Shown here one piece after another: positions 34,046-42,712 of a DNA stretch of 64,000 bases (positions are counted from its first letter, which is position 1; each line of letters starts with the position of its first letter). Origin of the DNA: Ruminococcus sp. Lineage in GTDB: Bacteria > Bacillota > Clostridia > Oscillospirales > Ruminococcaceae. Location: NCBI GenBank assembly GCA_029060305.1, contig JAIDUG010000050.1, positions 1-64,000 on the forward strand, read 5' to 3'. The notes beneath the pieces are model-generated. The model ran no database searches and was not told where the DNA came from. It saw nothing but the letters and a program-made list of their open reading frames with translations. The position numbers were made by a program, and so were the translations under genes.

Positions 34046-34058
34046 GGTATAATATACC
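34046..34058 (+). promoter_or_regulatory. -10 region of the tig promoter inside a palindrome
   Basis: TGTGGTATAATATACC carries an extended -10 (TATAAT at 34048-34053), and GGTATAATATACC is a 13-base palindrome. No good -35 box lies at 17 bases. The tig start is 41 bases downstream. Confidence 0.5.
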
Positions 34059-34094
34059 AAGTATGTTATATAAATAATGGAGGATTAACAAATC

Positions 34095-35417
34095 ATGAGT
34101 TTAAAATCATCAACAAAAACAGATGTAAACACAACCGAACTGGTTATCAGCATTGATGCTGAGAAATTTGAAAATGCCGTTGAAAGAGAATATCAGCGTC
34201 AGAAGAAGAGTATTCAGATTAAGGGCTTCAGAAAAGGTCACGTTTCACGTAAAATGGCTGAAAGAACTTTCGGCGAAAGCGTATTCTATGAGGGTGCTAT
34301 CAATTCTCTCATCGGTTCTGAAATCGAATCCGCTGTAGCAGGTCTTGCTCTCGCACTTGTGGACAGACCCTCTGTTGAAGTTACTTCTATTGACAAGGAA
34401 ACCGGCGTTGAACTCAAGGCTATATGCATCACAAAGCCTGATATTGAAATCTCAGATTACAAGGGTATGAAGGCTTCAAAGGCTGTAAAGGAAGTTACAG
34501 ATGCTGACATCGACAGACAGATTGAAATGATTAGAAAAAAGAATGCACGTATCGTTTCAGTTGACGACAGACCTGCTCAGATTGGTGACGAAGTTACTAT
34601 TGATTTTGAGGGATTTTTCGGCGATGAAGCATTTGAAGGCGGTAAGGGTGAAGACCACCCACTCGTACTCGGAAGCGGTCAGTTTATCCCTGGTTTTGAA
34701 GACCAGATTGTGGGTCACAGCATTGGTGACGAATTTGACGTAAACGTTACTTTCCCTGCTGATTATCAGATGGAAGAATATGCCGGTAAAGACGCTACTT
34801 TCAAGACAAAGTTAAAGGCTATCAGCTATGAAGAACTTCCTGAAATCAATGACGACCTTGTAAAAGATGCTACTGAATTTGATACAGTTGAAGAATACAG
34901 GGCTGACATAAAAACAAAACTTGAAGAGGCTTCATTGAAACAGGCAGACGCAGATTTTGAAACTCAGCTTCTGAACGCTCTTATTGAAAAGGTTGATTCC
35001 CCTATTCCTAACTGTATGTTTGAGCAGAGAATTGATACTATTGTACGTACATTTGAACAGCAGTTATCACAGCAGGGTATGGATATAAAACTTTATTTCC
35101 AGTATACAGGTATGAATATGGAAGATTTCAGAGAGTCTTACAGAGAAAAGGCTGTCAATGAAGTAAAACTCCGCCTTGCACTTGAAAAGATTACAGAAAT
35201 TGAAAAAATTGAAGTTTCTGAAGAAGAAATCAATACAGGACTTACTGAAGTTGCAGCTGCAAACCGTGTTGATGTTGAAACTATCAAGAGATTTATTCCT
35301 ATGGACGACTATGTAATGGATTTGAAGGTTCAGAAAGTTATCGACCTCATAAAAGAAACTGCTGTTACAGAGGACACTCCTGTTGAAGAAACTTCCAATG
35401 AGGAAAATGCTGAATAA
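34095..35417 (+). CDS. tig: trigger factor
   Basis: A 440-residue ribosome-bound chaperone and peptidyl-prolyl isomerase. The ribosome-binding domain with a GFRKGHVSRKM signature (the usual form is GFRxGKxP) covers residues 1-115. The FKBP domain covers about 155-245 (DEVTIDFEGFFGDEAFEGG), and the C-terminal helical arms follow to about 425. The acidic tail (VEETSNEENAE) is typical. AATGGAGG precedes the ATG. It heads the conserved tig-clpP-clpX cluster. Confidence 0.96.
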   Translation: MSLKSSTKTDVNTTELVISIDAEKFENAVEREYQRQKKSIQIKGFRKGHVSRKMAERTFGESVFYEGAINSLIGSEIESAVAGLALALVDRPSVEVTSIDKETGVELKAICITKPDIEISDYKGMKASKAVKEVTDADIDRQIEMIRKKNARIVSVDDRPAQIGDEVTIDFEGFFGDEAFEGGKGEDHPLVLGSGQFIPGFEDQIVGHSIGDEFDVNVTFPADYQMEEYAGKDATFKTKLKAISYEELPEINDDLVKDATEFDTVEEYRADIKTKLEEASLKQADADFETQLLNALIEKVDSPIPNCMFEQRIDTIVRTFEQQLSQQGMDIKLYFQYTGMNMEDFRESYREKAVNEVKLRLALEKITEIEKIEVSEEEINTGLTEVAAANRVDVETIKRFIPMDDYVMDLKVQKVIDLIKETAVTEDTPVEETSNEENAE

Positions 35418-35458
35418 TCGGTTTTTTCAGGACTGATAAAATTTATAAATATAAAAAA

Positions 35459-35492
35459 GCTGTTCTGTCGGACGGCAGGACAGCAATGTTTT
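35459..35492 (+). terminator. terminator/attenuator between tig and clpP
   Basis: GCTGTTCTG / CAGGACAGC hairpin, two unpaired bases, then a T-rich run. It probably reduces read-through from tig into clpPX. Confidence 0.7.
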
Positions 35493-35513
35493 TTGTAGAA
35501 AGGGCGATGAATA

Positions 35514-36104
35514 ATGAGTAGTTTAGTACCGTACGTCGTTGAACAGACAAGCCGTGGCGAAAGGTCTTATGATATTTTTTCCCGACTTCTCAATGACAGA
35601 ATTATTATGCTTTCAGACCAGGTAAATGATGCTACAGCAAGTCTTGTAGTGGCACAGCTTCTTTACCTTGAAAGTCAGGACGGCGAAAAGGATATTTCGC
35701 TTTATATCAACAGCCCTGGCGGTTCTATCACTGCCGGTATGGCGATTTATGATACTATGAATTATATCAAGTGTGATGTTTCAACTATCTGTATTGGTAT
35801 GGCGGCTTCAATGGGTGCGTTTCTGCTTTCCTCCGGTGCAAAGGGCAAGAGATTCTCTCTCCCCAACAGCGAAATTATGATTCATCAGCCCCTCATCTCC
35901 GGCGGACTTTCCGGACAGTGTACAGATATAAAAATACACTCAGACCACCTTGTCAGAACTCGTCAGAAGATGAATGAAATTCTTGCCAAGAATACAGGTA
36001 AGCCTATTGAACAGATTCAGATTGATACTGAACGTGACAATTATATGTACGCTCATGAGGCTCTTGAATACGGTCTTATCGATAAGGTTATTGAAAAAAG
36101 GTAG
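35514..36104 (+). CDS. clpP: ATP-dependent Clp protease proteolytic subunit
   Basis: A 196-residue ClpP, the tetradecameric serine peptidase fed by ClpX and ClpC-type ATPases. The triad is Ser99 in GMAASMGAF, His124 in MIHQP and Asp171 in QIDTERD. Ser is preceded by the usual oxyanion loop SPGGSI. AGAAAGGG precedes the ATG. It lies ten bases before clpX. Confidence 0.97.
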   Translation: MSSLVPYVVEQTSRGERSYDIFSRLLNDRIIMLSDQVNDATASLVVAQLLYLESQDGEKDISLYINSPGGSITAGMAIYDTMNYIKCDVSTICIGMAASMGAFLLSSGAKGKRFSLPNSEIMIHQPLISGGLSGQCTDIKIHSDHLVRTRQKMNEILAKNTGKPIEQIQIDTERDNYMYAHEALEYGLIDKVIEKR

Positions 36105-36113
36105 GTTGCATAG

Positions 36114-37406
36114 ATGGCTGAAACTTTTAAATCATGCAATTTCTGCGGTAAAGGCGAAAACAGAGTAAAGAGTATGCTGTCGGCAGGTACTACAAATATC
36201 TGCGACGAGTGTGTCTGCTACTGCTATGAGATACTTTATGGACCGGCTCTTGCCAAAGCTAACAGAAAAACCACAGAAACGGATAAAAAATCCGATTCCA
36301 ATGAAATAAGGCTCATGAAACCTATTGAAATCAAGAAATTTCTTGACGAATATGTAATAGGTCAGGACGATGCTAAAATTTCGCTTGCCGTTGCGGTTTA
36401 TAACCATTACAAGCGAATTATGAGCCAGTCCGAAAAGGAAGACGGTGACAATGATGATATTGAACTCCAGAAAAGCAACGTTTTACTTTTAGGACCTACA
36501 GGTGTCGGAAAAACTTTTCTTGCACAGACACTTGCAAAACTTCTTAATGTACCGTTTGCAATTGCAGATGCTACTACAATCACAGAAGCAGGATATGTAG
36601 GCGACGACGTTGAAAACGTTCTTCTCCGACTTATTCAGGCAGCAGACTATGACATAAAGTCCGCTGAAAAAGGTATCATATATATTGACGAAATCGACAA
36701 AATCGCACGTAAATCTGAAAATACTTCTCTTACCCGTGACGTAAGCGGTGAGGGCGTTCAGCAGGCACTTCTGAAGATTATTGAGGGTACTGTCTCGAAT
36801 GTTCCTCCTCAGGGTGGCAGAAAACATCCTAATCAGGAAGTACTTCAGATTAATACGAAAAATATTCTTTTCATATGCGGTGGAGCTTTTGACGGTCTCG
36901 AAAAACAGATTCAGAAGCGAATCGGTAAGTCTCCTATAGGTTTCGGAGGGGAAATAAAGTCAAGTATCGAACAGAAAGACAATATTTTCAAAAAGGTTGT
37001 TCCGAAAGATTTGGTCAAATTCGGTATGGTGCCTGAATTTATCGGCAGACTTCCGGTTATATCTGTTCTTGAGGAACTCGACGAAAATTCTCTTGTGAGA
37101 ATACTCACAGAGCCGAAAAACGCCCTCGTAAAACAGTATAAGAAACTTTTTGAATACGACGACGTGGAACTTGAAATACAGGAAGATGCACTCATTGAAA
37201 TAGCTAAAAAAGCTATCTCTCAGAAAACGGGAGCAAGAGGTCTGCGTTCAATTCTTGAAACGCTCCTCATGAAAGCTATGTATACAGTACCGTCAGACGG
37301 AAGTATTGCAAAAGTTACTGTAACGGCTGAAAGTGTTACCGGAGATGTACAACCGATTCTCACAAACAGACGTAACAAAGTCGTTAATATTTCAGATATA
37401 GCATAA
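36114..37406 (+). CDS. clpX: ATP-dependent Clp protease ATP-binding subunit ClpX
   Basis: A 430-residue AAA+ unfoldase. The N-terminal zinc-binding domain has [18 protein letters not shown] and CDECV (C4 type). Walker A is [12 protein letters not shown] near residue 125, Walker B is [11 protein letters not shown] near 186 and GFGGE is the ClpP-binding IGF-type loop. Length and order are standard. It is translated with clpP and ended by a strong terminator. Confidence 0.97.
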   Translation: MAETFKSCNFCGKGENRVKSMLSAGTTNICDECVCYCYEILYGPALAKANRKTTETDKKSDSNEIRLMKPIEIKKFLDEYVIGQDDAKISLAVAVYNHYKRIMSQSEKEDGDNDDIELQKSNVLLLGPTGVGKTFLAQTLAKLLNVPFAIADATTITEAGYVGDDVENVLLRLIQAADYDIKSAEKGIIYIDEIDKIARKSENTSLTRDVSGEGVQQALLKIIEGTVSNVPPQGGRKHPNQEVLQINTKNILFICGGAFDGLEKQIQKRIGKSPIGFGGEIKSSIEQKDNIFKKVVPKDLVKFGMVPEFIGRLPVISVLEELDENSLVRILTEPKNALVKQYKKLFEYDDVELEIQEDALIEIAKKAISQKTGARGLRSILETLLMKAMYTVPSDGSIAKVTVTAESVTGDVQPILTNRRNKVVNISDIA

Positions 37407-37412
37407 TAAAAA

Positions 37413-37441
37413 AGGGACGCTCAGTGCGTCCCCCTTTTTTT
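37413..37441 (+). terminator. terminator after clpX
   Basis: GGGACGC / GCGTCCC hairpin followed by a long T-run, directly after the clpX stop. Leftward it could also end the Cys/Asn peptide transcript. Confidence 0.9.
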
Positions 37442-37450
37442 CGGGCTTGA

Positions 37451-37603
37451 TTAACAGCCACAGCCACATCCGTTGTTGTTGCAACCGCAGTCGTTGTTAT
37501 TGTTGTTGTTATTGCCACAGCCTCCGCAGAGAACGAGGAAGAGGAGAATGAGGAGAATGATGCACCAGCAGTTGTTGTTGCCGTCAAAACATGAATTACA
37601 CAT
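37451..37603 (-). CDS. 50-residue cysteine- and asparagine-rich membrane micropeptide
   Basis: A 50-residue peptide with ten cysteines. The N-terminus is Cys-rich (MCNSCFDGNNNCWC), followed by a strongly hydrophobic helix (IILLILLFLVL, residues 15-25) and a Gly/Cys/Asn tail ending GCGCGC. The ATG at 37603 follows AAGGAG at proper spacing. This layout resembles small hydrophobic Cys-rich proteins of Firmicutes (YjcZ-like or spore-associated), but the resemblance is compositional only. Its CGC-type ending recalls the micropeptides at 2.1-2.4 kb. Function unknown. Confidence 0.75.
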   Translation of the reverse strand: MCNSCFDGNNNCWCIILLILLFLVLCGGCGNNNNNNNDCGCNNNGCGCGC

Positions 37604-37778
37604 AAAGTACAACTCCTTGTTGAATTTATTTAAAGCGTTTTTGTTCCGCTTCATATTACATAGTATGCCGGACTGAAAAAAGTGTTACAAAAAAATTTTT
37701 CAACCGCAACTTTCGACTGTTATCGCATAAAAATAGTGGCATAATATAGTCAGGTGTTTTTTTCAGGAGGGTTTAACG

Positions 37779-40121
37779 ATGATAAATACTGACAAGTTTA
37801 CAAAAAAAGCGGTTCGGATTATTGAAAACGCTGTCAACATAGCTTCGGAACTGGGACATACCTATATAGGAAGTGAACATATTTTACTTTCGATTACCGC
37901 AGACGGTACAACAGGAGCTTCAGAGATTCTTATAGAAAACGGCGTGGCTTATGATGACCTCAGACGTGAAGTTATACATCTTGTGGGACAGGGAACTCCG
38001 TCCATTCTCAATCAGAGATACTTCACAACAGCAACGAAAAAAATTCTTGAAACTTCATACAACATAGCCTTGACGGACAAGAAACGTCAGGCAACTCCGG
38101 AACATATTTTAGCGGCAATTATCCGTGAGTCCTCGTGCAGTGCCTGTACGATAATAAAAAAAATCGGCGGAAATCTTACCGGCATATGTGGCGGACTGAA
38201 TCTCATTCATTCCTCAGAAGTACAGGCGGAACTCCTTGAGGCTGTAAAACCAAAAATCTCGCAGTTACCGAATCTTTTCAGGTACGGAAAAAACCTTACA
38301 GATATAACGGTAGTCAAAAAAAATGACCCGCTTATTGGCAGACAGAATGAAATTGAAAGAGTTTTGCAGGTTTTATCAAGACGTAATAAAAATAATCCAT
38401 GTCTGATAGGAGAAGCAGGTGTGGGAAAGACCGCTATCGTTGAGGGTGTAGCAGAGCTTTTTGTGCGTAATCTTGTTCCGGAATCACTCAGAAACAAGTT
38501 TATATTTGCACTTGATTTCACTTCATTGCTTTCGGGTGCAAAGTACAGAGGAGATTTTGAGGAACGTATGAAAGCCTGTCTCGACGAGGCTGTAAATGCC
38601 GGTAACATAATACTTTTTATTGACGAAATTCACACAATAGTCGGAGCAGGTGCGGCAGAGGGTGCTATCGACGCTGCCAATATTATGAAACCTCAGCTTG
38701 CACGTGGAGAACTTCAGATAATAGGTGCGACTACTTTTGAAGAATACCGTAAGACTATCGAAAAGGATTCCGCACTTGAAAGACGTTTTCAACCAATAAG
38801 TGTTAATGAGCCTGCTATTGAAAACTGTATCGAAATAATTAACGGTCTCAAAAATAATTACGAAAATTATCACGGCGTTGAAATAAGTGAAGAAATAATA
38901 TCTTTGTCTGTAAATATGTCTGTGCGGTATATATCAGAAAGGTTTCTGCCGGATAAGGCTATTGACGTACTTGACGAAGCCTGTGCCTGTGCGAAAATCC
39001 GTTGCAGTACAGGAGTATTGACGAAAGATACGGAATATATAAATATGAATACTGCAAAATGTCGTTTAAGCGGAATAAGGAAAATTATAAACGGAAATGT
39101 CCGGCCGAGAGTGTTGAAAGAGGATATTATATCGGTTATTTCAATGAAGACAGGTATTCCGCTTGATAAGATAAGTGTGCGTGACGCTCATGAACTGAAT
39201 TTTCTGAAAATAAAGCTGTCGGAAAGGGTCATCGGTCACGAAAACGCTATAAACAAGATTACAAACGCCATATGCCGTGCAAAATCAGGGTTACGTGACG
39301 GAAACCGTCCTACAGCATCATTCCTGTTTGCAGGACCTACGGGAGTAGGAAAAACAGAACTTGCCAAGGCTCTTGCCGACTGTATGTACAGCTCCGGAAA
39401 CAATCTCATAAGGATTGATATGTCTGAATATATGGAAAAACATTCAGTATCAAAACTTATCGGAGCTCCTCCAGGGTACGCAGGTTACGACGAACAGCCG
39501 AGTAATCTATGCGAAAGAGTACGCAGAAATCCTTATTCATTATTACTTTTTGACGAAATTGAAAAAGCCGATATTGAGGTTTTAAACGTTCTTTTGCAGA
39601 TACTTGACGACGGTATTCTGACAGATTCAACAATGAGACGTGTAAGTTTCAGAAACTGCATTATAATTATGACTTCAAATATAGGTGCTGACCAGTTGAG
39701 CAGAAAGTCATTAGTCGGTTTTACTGAAAATCCCGAAACAGCTAATGAAGATTACGTCATGAAAAGGCTGAGAGAACATTTCACACCTGAATTTATCAAC
39801 AGAATTGACGAATTAGTAGTATTTCGACCGCTTGTACATGATGACCTGATGAAGATAAGTCAAATAACTCTCGAAAATCTCCGTATGCGTGCAAGAAGTC
39901 TGGGCATAGAACTGAGTTATTCGCCGAAAGTGATTGAAACTGTTGCTTCTGCCAAAGAGACAGAAAAATACGGTGCAAGACCTATAAAAAGACGTGTTAC
40001 TGAACTCATTGAAAACGAACTCGCCGGAATGATAGTACGTTCTGAAATAAAAAGCGGTGAGACGGTACAGGTTGAACTCAAAAACGACAAGATACTTTTC
40101 CTCAAAGGTGCAATAGTATAA
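37779..40121 (+). CDS. ClpC/ClpA-type AAA+ ATPase with shortened middle domain
   Basis: A 780-residue Hsp100 unfoldase. The N-domain covers residues 1-140 with two Clp_N repeats (GHTYIGSEHILL, ATPEHILAAI). D1 has Walker A GEAGVGKTA and Walker B ILFIDEIHT. D2 has [13 protein letters not shown] and LLLFDEIEKA. A LVGF loop in D2 fits ClpP docking. The region between D1 and D2 is only about 48 residues and lacks the coiled-coil middle domain through which MecA or McsB control ClpC. No ctsR, mcsA or mcsB lies next to it. It stands alone, with CAGGAGGG before the ATG. Confidence 0.9.
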   Translation: MINTDKFTKKAVRIIENAVNIASELGHTYIGSEHILLSITADGTTGASEILIENGVAYDDLRREVIHLVGQGTPSILNQRYFTTATKKILETSYNIALTDKKRQATPEHILAAIIRESSCSACTIIKKIGGNLTGICGGLNLIHSSEVQAELLEAVKPKISQLPNLFRYGKNLTDITVVKKNDPLIGRQNEIERVLQVLSRRNKNNPCLIGEAGVGKTAIVEGVAELFVRNLVPESLRNKFIFALDFTSLLSGAKYRGDFEERMKACLDEAVNAGNIILFIDEIHTIVGAGAAEGAIDAANIMKPQLARGELQIIGATTFEEYRKTIEKDSALERRFQPISVNEPAIENCIEIINGLKNNYENYHGVEISEEIISLSVNMSVRYISERFLPDKAIDVLDEACACAKIRCSTGVLTKDTEYINMNTAKCRLSGIRKIINGNVRPRVLKEDIISVISMKTGIPLDKISVRDAHELNFLKIKLSERVIGHENAINKITNAICRAKSGLRDGNRPTASFLFAGPTGVGKTELAKALADCMYSSGNNLIRIDMSEYMEKHSVSKLIGAPPGYAGYDEQPSNLCERVRRNPYSLLLFDEIEKADIEVLNVLLQILDDGILTDSTMRRVSFRNCIIIMTSNIGADQLSRKSLVGFTENPETANEDYVMKRLREHFTPEFINRIDELVVFRPLVHDDLMKISQITLENLRMRARSLGIELSYSPKVIETVASAKETEKYGARPIKRRVTELIENELAGMIVRSEIKSGETVQVELKNDKILFLKGAIV

Positions 40122-40123
40122 TC

Positions 40124-40277
40124 AAAAAAAGAATCACTGAACGACTTAAGTTTGACTGAAAAATCAGCTACACTTATCGGTCGTCAATGATTCTTTAAAA
40201 TAACACCTGTTCAGCTACCGGGTTATCAGACCCGCTCTCAAATGACTACCGTCACCGAGGATGCCCCAACAAGTGTT
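40124..40277 (-). ncRNA. structured small RNA 2 (two-domain, about 154 nt)
   Basis: Leftward transcript predicted from a perfect promoter (-10 at 40284-40289) to a T-run at 40124-40130. The 5' domain (40277-40202) is closed by AACACTTGTT / AACAGGTGTT and holds a GCATCCTCGGTGACGG segment and a CGGGT / ACCCG hairpin. The 3' domain (40197-40128) is closed by AAGAATCAtTGA / TCAgTGATTCTT and ends in seven T, so it doubles as terminator. Mismatched stem positions are G-U pairs on this strand but C-A on the other, which supports the leftward reading. No open frame with a ribosome site is seen. Class unknown. Confidence 0.65.
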
Positions 40278-40283
40278 AATATA

Positions 40284-40312
40284 ATTATATCACAATTATA
40301 TTGATTTGTCAA
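40284..40312 (-). promoter_or_regulatory. perfect consensus promoter of small RNA 2
   Basis: Leftward TTGACA (plus 40307-40312), 17-base spacer, TATAAT (plus 40284-40289) with TGA extension. The predicted +1 is the first base of the RNA stem. Confidence 0.85.
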
Positions 40313-40325
40313 GTGAAATCAAGAA

Positions 40326-40411
40326 TAAAAATAACACTTGTTGAAGCTGACAGTGTTTTTCGCACAACAGTCAATAGCAAAAACGCTACCGAAGATACTT
40401 CAACAGGTGTC
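40326..40411 (-). ncRNA. structured small RNA 1 (one-domain, about 86 nt)
   Basis: Leftward transcript from the promoter at 40419-40447. Its 5' end GACACCTGTTGAAG pairs with its 3' end CTTCAACAAGTGTT, closing the whole molecule, and ATTTTTATT follows. The interior has GTATCTTCGGTAGCG, matching GCATCCTCGGTGACG of RNA 2 at the same place, and a GTTTTT / AAAAAC hairpin. The two RNAs are therefore homologous in layout and partly in sequence. No coding potential is seen. Class unknown. Confidence 0.65.
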
Positions 40412-40418
40412 ATTTTAC

Positions 40419-40447
40419 AGTATACAACGATTTTACGAATTTGTCAA
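40419..40447 (-). promoter_or_regulatory. promoter of small RNA 1
   Basis: Leftward TTGACA (plus 40442-40447), 17-base spacer, TATACT (plus 40419-40424). The predicted +1 at about 40411 coincides with the start of the closing stem. Confidence 0.82.
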
Positions 40448-40480
40448 GAAGTATGACGGAAATTTTTTAAAAATCCTTAT

Positions 40481-42664
40481 TCACTCCTCTTTTTTTCTGT
40501 GTCTGATAAGTAATGTTGAAGCAGTTACAGCCAATACCGCACCTGCTCCCACAACAACGCTTGCTTTCGGAGCAGACTGTGTTGATTTTTTGATTTTTTC
40601 TTCTGTACCGTCTGTTGAAATAGTCATAATGTGTTTGCCTGTTTCGTCGTTCACGAACATCTCGCTATCTTCAATATCAAACTCAATATTTTTTCCGTCA
40701 GCAATATTTACGTTTCTATAACTCTTTGAAAAACCGTTCATATCGTTTATTGAAATCTCAAGAATTTCGTCGGTGTTGCCCGAAAAATTTATTTTATAGT
40801 TTCCGTCAGACAGAAATATATATGTGTGTTCGTCATCGGAAAGAATTTTAAGACTTTCTTGCTGAATCGGAAAGTTATTTTTCATCACCTCAAAATCCGC
40901 ATACGGATTATTCAGAGTTATCTGTCTGTATGTTGTATAGTCGGCAGTATCGGGAAGATTTTCAGCATAAATTTTCGGCTCATAAAAGTCCATACCGAAA
41001 CCGCCTACATCAAAAGTAACTGTTTTTCCGGACTTTGTGCCGAATGGTACTAATGTTACAATATCGCTTTCATTCATAACGTTTATTATATTCGGACAGT
41101 CAACAGCAGAATTATAAACGCATGGACTTCCGAATGTATAGATAAATATATCTTCTGATGGAATTTTCAGTACAGAATCCGGACTGTTTATTTCTTTGCC
41201 CAACAACATAGCACTTGCACCGCCTATGCTATGACCGCTTATTAAAATTTTCAGTTTACCATTCTGTGCGGAATTGAGTATATCGTGTGTAGAAATATAT
41301 TCGTCAAGAGCGTTTTTCACCCTTATGTAAAAATCATAGTAATCAGGGTTTGTCGTGCTGTCGCCGAATGGCTGACTGAAATCCTTGTCAATCTGTTCAT
41401 AGAAATCTTTTTTTCCGCTGTTGCCTTTCAATGTGACGACAAGCAAAGTGGTTTCCCCTATTGCACGTGAAGCGATAGAAAACGAATAATCTTCTGACGG
41501 ATAACCGTATATTTCTATATTGTCGGAAGTAAAACCAAGCTGTCGGTATGCGGAATTTATATAGTAACCTGTTTCACGTCTGCCATTATATGAAGCTGAA
41601 CTCAATGCAACAGCTACTTCCGCAATATCCTTGTGATATTCCGTTGAATCCTGATTAAACATATCTTCAGTTATTTTCGTATCAACTGCTCCGCCGTAAT
41701 ACCTCACACCGTCAGGAATGTCATTGACTGTAGCGTTTATGTACTTATAACCATAGTGTGCCAAAAGTCCGTTTTCTTCGTTTGTGTCGAAATATACAGA
41801 CTGTCCGAATCTTTGCCCGTCCGGAACTTGTGGTATCAGGTCGCTTTCGTTTATTACGTTTATGATGTTGTCGCAGTCAACAACCGTTGTGTCACCGTAA
41901 TATACATTCGGACAGGCAAAACTGTACACAAAAATATCATTCTGCGGAATATCAAGTAATGCGTTGTACATAAAGTTTACAGCTTCATTTCCTGAAAAAC
42001 CGCTGTAATTATTATCGTCATGGGTATTGAAATATGCTCCTAAAAGATTAGTACCAGCACCGCCGAGGCTATGTCCTGTTATGAGAATTTTCAGACTGCC
42101 TTTTTCAGCGGATTCCGCAATTTCGGGATGTTCTTCAATGTAGAGACTCATTCCGACTGAAACTTTTCTGAAAAAATTAACAAACCCGGTCGGAGAACTC
42201 TTTTTATAGAAGTCTGTACCGAATATTGAAATATCGTGCAGAATATCACTTGTGCTGTTGAGATTCGTACCTCGCAGAGTTACAACAAGCAGACGTGTAT
42301 CGTCAAATTCCGTTGTTGCAAGCGAAAACGCCAAAGAATCATCTGTTGTATTTATCAGATTTGTTTCATAGTCGGCGTTGTTTTTTTTGTCTGTATAACC
42401 GAAAAGTGTTACATCATTTTCAACGTTAAAACCGAGTTTTTCGTAAGCGTTATTTAAATTTTCGCCGTTGTAAGCACACTGGCTCAGTACGGACGATAAC
42501 AAAGCAATATCCTTATGGTATCCGTTGGAATTTTGTGAAAACATTTCTTCATTTATCGAAACTTCCGCTGAACCGTTTCCGAAATCAATTGTTGCGGTAG
42601 TGTTTCCGACAGCAGAAAAAATCATAACCGTACTTAAAATATTTGCAATTATCAATTTAAACAC
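40481..42664 (-). CDS. surface protein with two tandem class-3-lipase-like domains
   Basis: A 727-residue protein with a weak signal sequence, two lipase-like alpha/beta hydrolase domains (about residues 35-310 and 330-590), a beta-rich region and a C-terminal membrane helix with basic tail (VVVGAGAVLAV...RHRKKEE). Nucleophile elbows are GHSLGGAG and GHSIGGAS. The Asp segments are INVINESDLIPQVP and INVMNESDIVTLVP. Domain 1 has a candidate catalytic His in LLAHYGY; I see none at the matching place in domain 2, where the RGT box is also changed to KGN. The start is GTG at 42664 or TTG at 42655; GGAG spacing suits the latter, the basic signal residue the former. Substrate unknown. Confidence 0.75.
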   Translation of the reverse strand: MFKLIIANILSTVMIFSAVGNTTATIDFGNGSAEVSINEEMFSQNSNGYHKDIALLSSVLSQCAYNGENLNNAYEKLGFNVENDVTLFGYTDKKNNADYETNLINTTDDSLAFSLATTEFDDTRLLVVTLRGTNLNSTSDILHDISIFGTDFYKKSSPTGFVNFFRKVSVGMSLYIEEHPEIAESAEKGSLKILITGHSLGGAGTNLLGAYFNTHDDNNYSGFSGNEAVNFMYNALLDIPQNDIFVYSFACPNVYYGDTTVVDCDNIINVINESDLIPQVPDGQRFGQSVYFDTNEENGLLAHYGYKYINATVNDIPDGVRYYGGAVDTKITEDMFNQDSTEYHKDIAEVAVALSSASYNGRRETGYYINSAYRQLGFTSDNIEIYGYPSEDYSFSIASRAIGETTLLVVTLKGNSGKKDFYEQIDKDFSQPFGDSTTNPDYYDFYIRVKNALDEYISTHDILNSAQNGKLKILISGHSIGGASAMLLGKEINSPDSVLKIPSEDIFIYTFGSPCVYNSAVDCPNIINVMNESDIVTLVPFGTKSGKTVTFDVGGFGMDFYEPKIYAENLPDTADYTTYRQITLNNPYADFEVMKNNFPIQQESLKILSDDEHTYIFLSDGNYKINFSGNTDEILEISINDMNGFSKSYRNVNIADGKNIEFDIEDSEMFVNDETGKHIMTISTDGTEEKIKKSTQSAPKASVVVGAGAVLAVTASTLLIRHRKKEE

Positions 42665-42712
42665 TCCGTCCGATAGATTTTTTAATATAATATGTCCAAC
42701 AGAACTTTTATA

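Noticed and set aside
37384-37676. Thr/Ala- and Leu/Pro-rich frames opposite the Cys/Asn peptide
   Set aside because: Low-complexity shadows of the Asn/Cys codons; neither has a ribosome site, whereas the 50-residue frame does.
40202-40411. Miniature transposon or insertion-sequence ends
   Set aside because: Stem-bounded segments look like inverted ends, but no target duplications or transposase are seen, and each has an exact promoter placing +1 at the stem.
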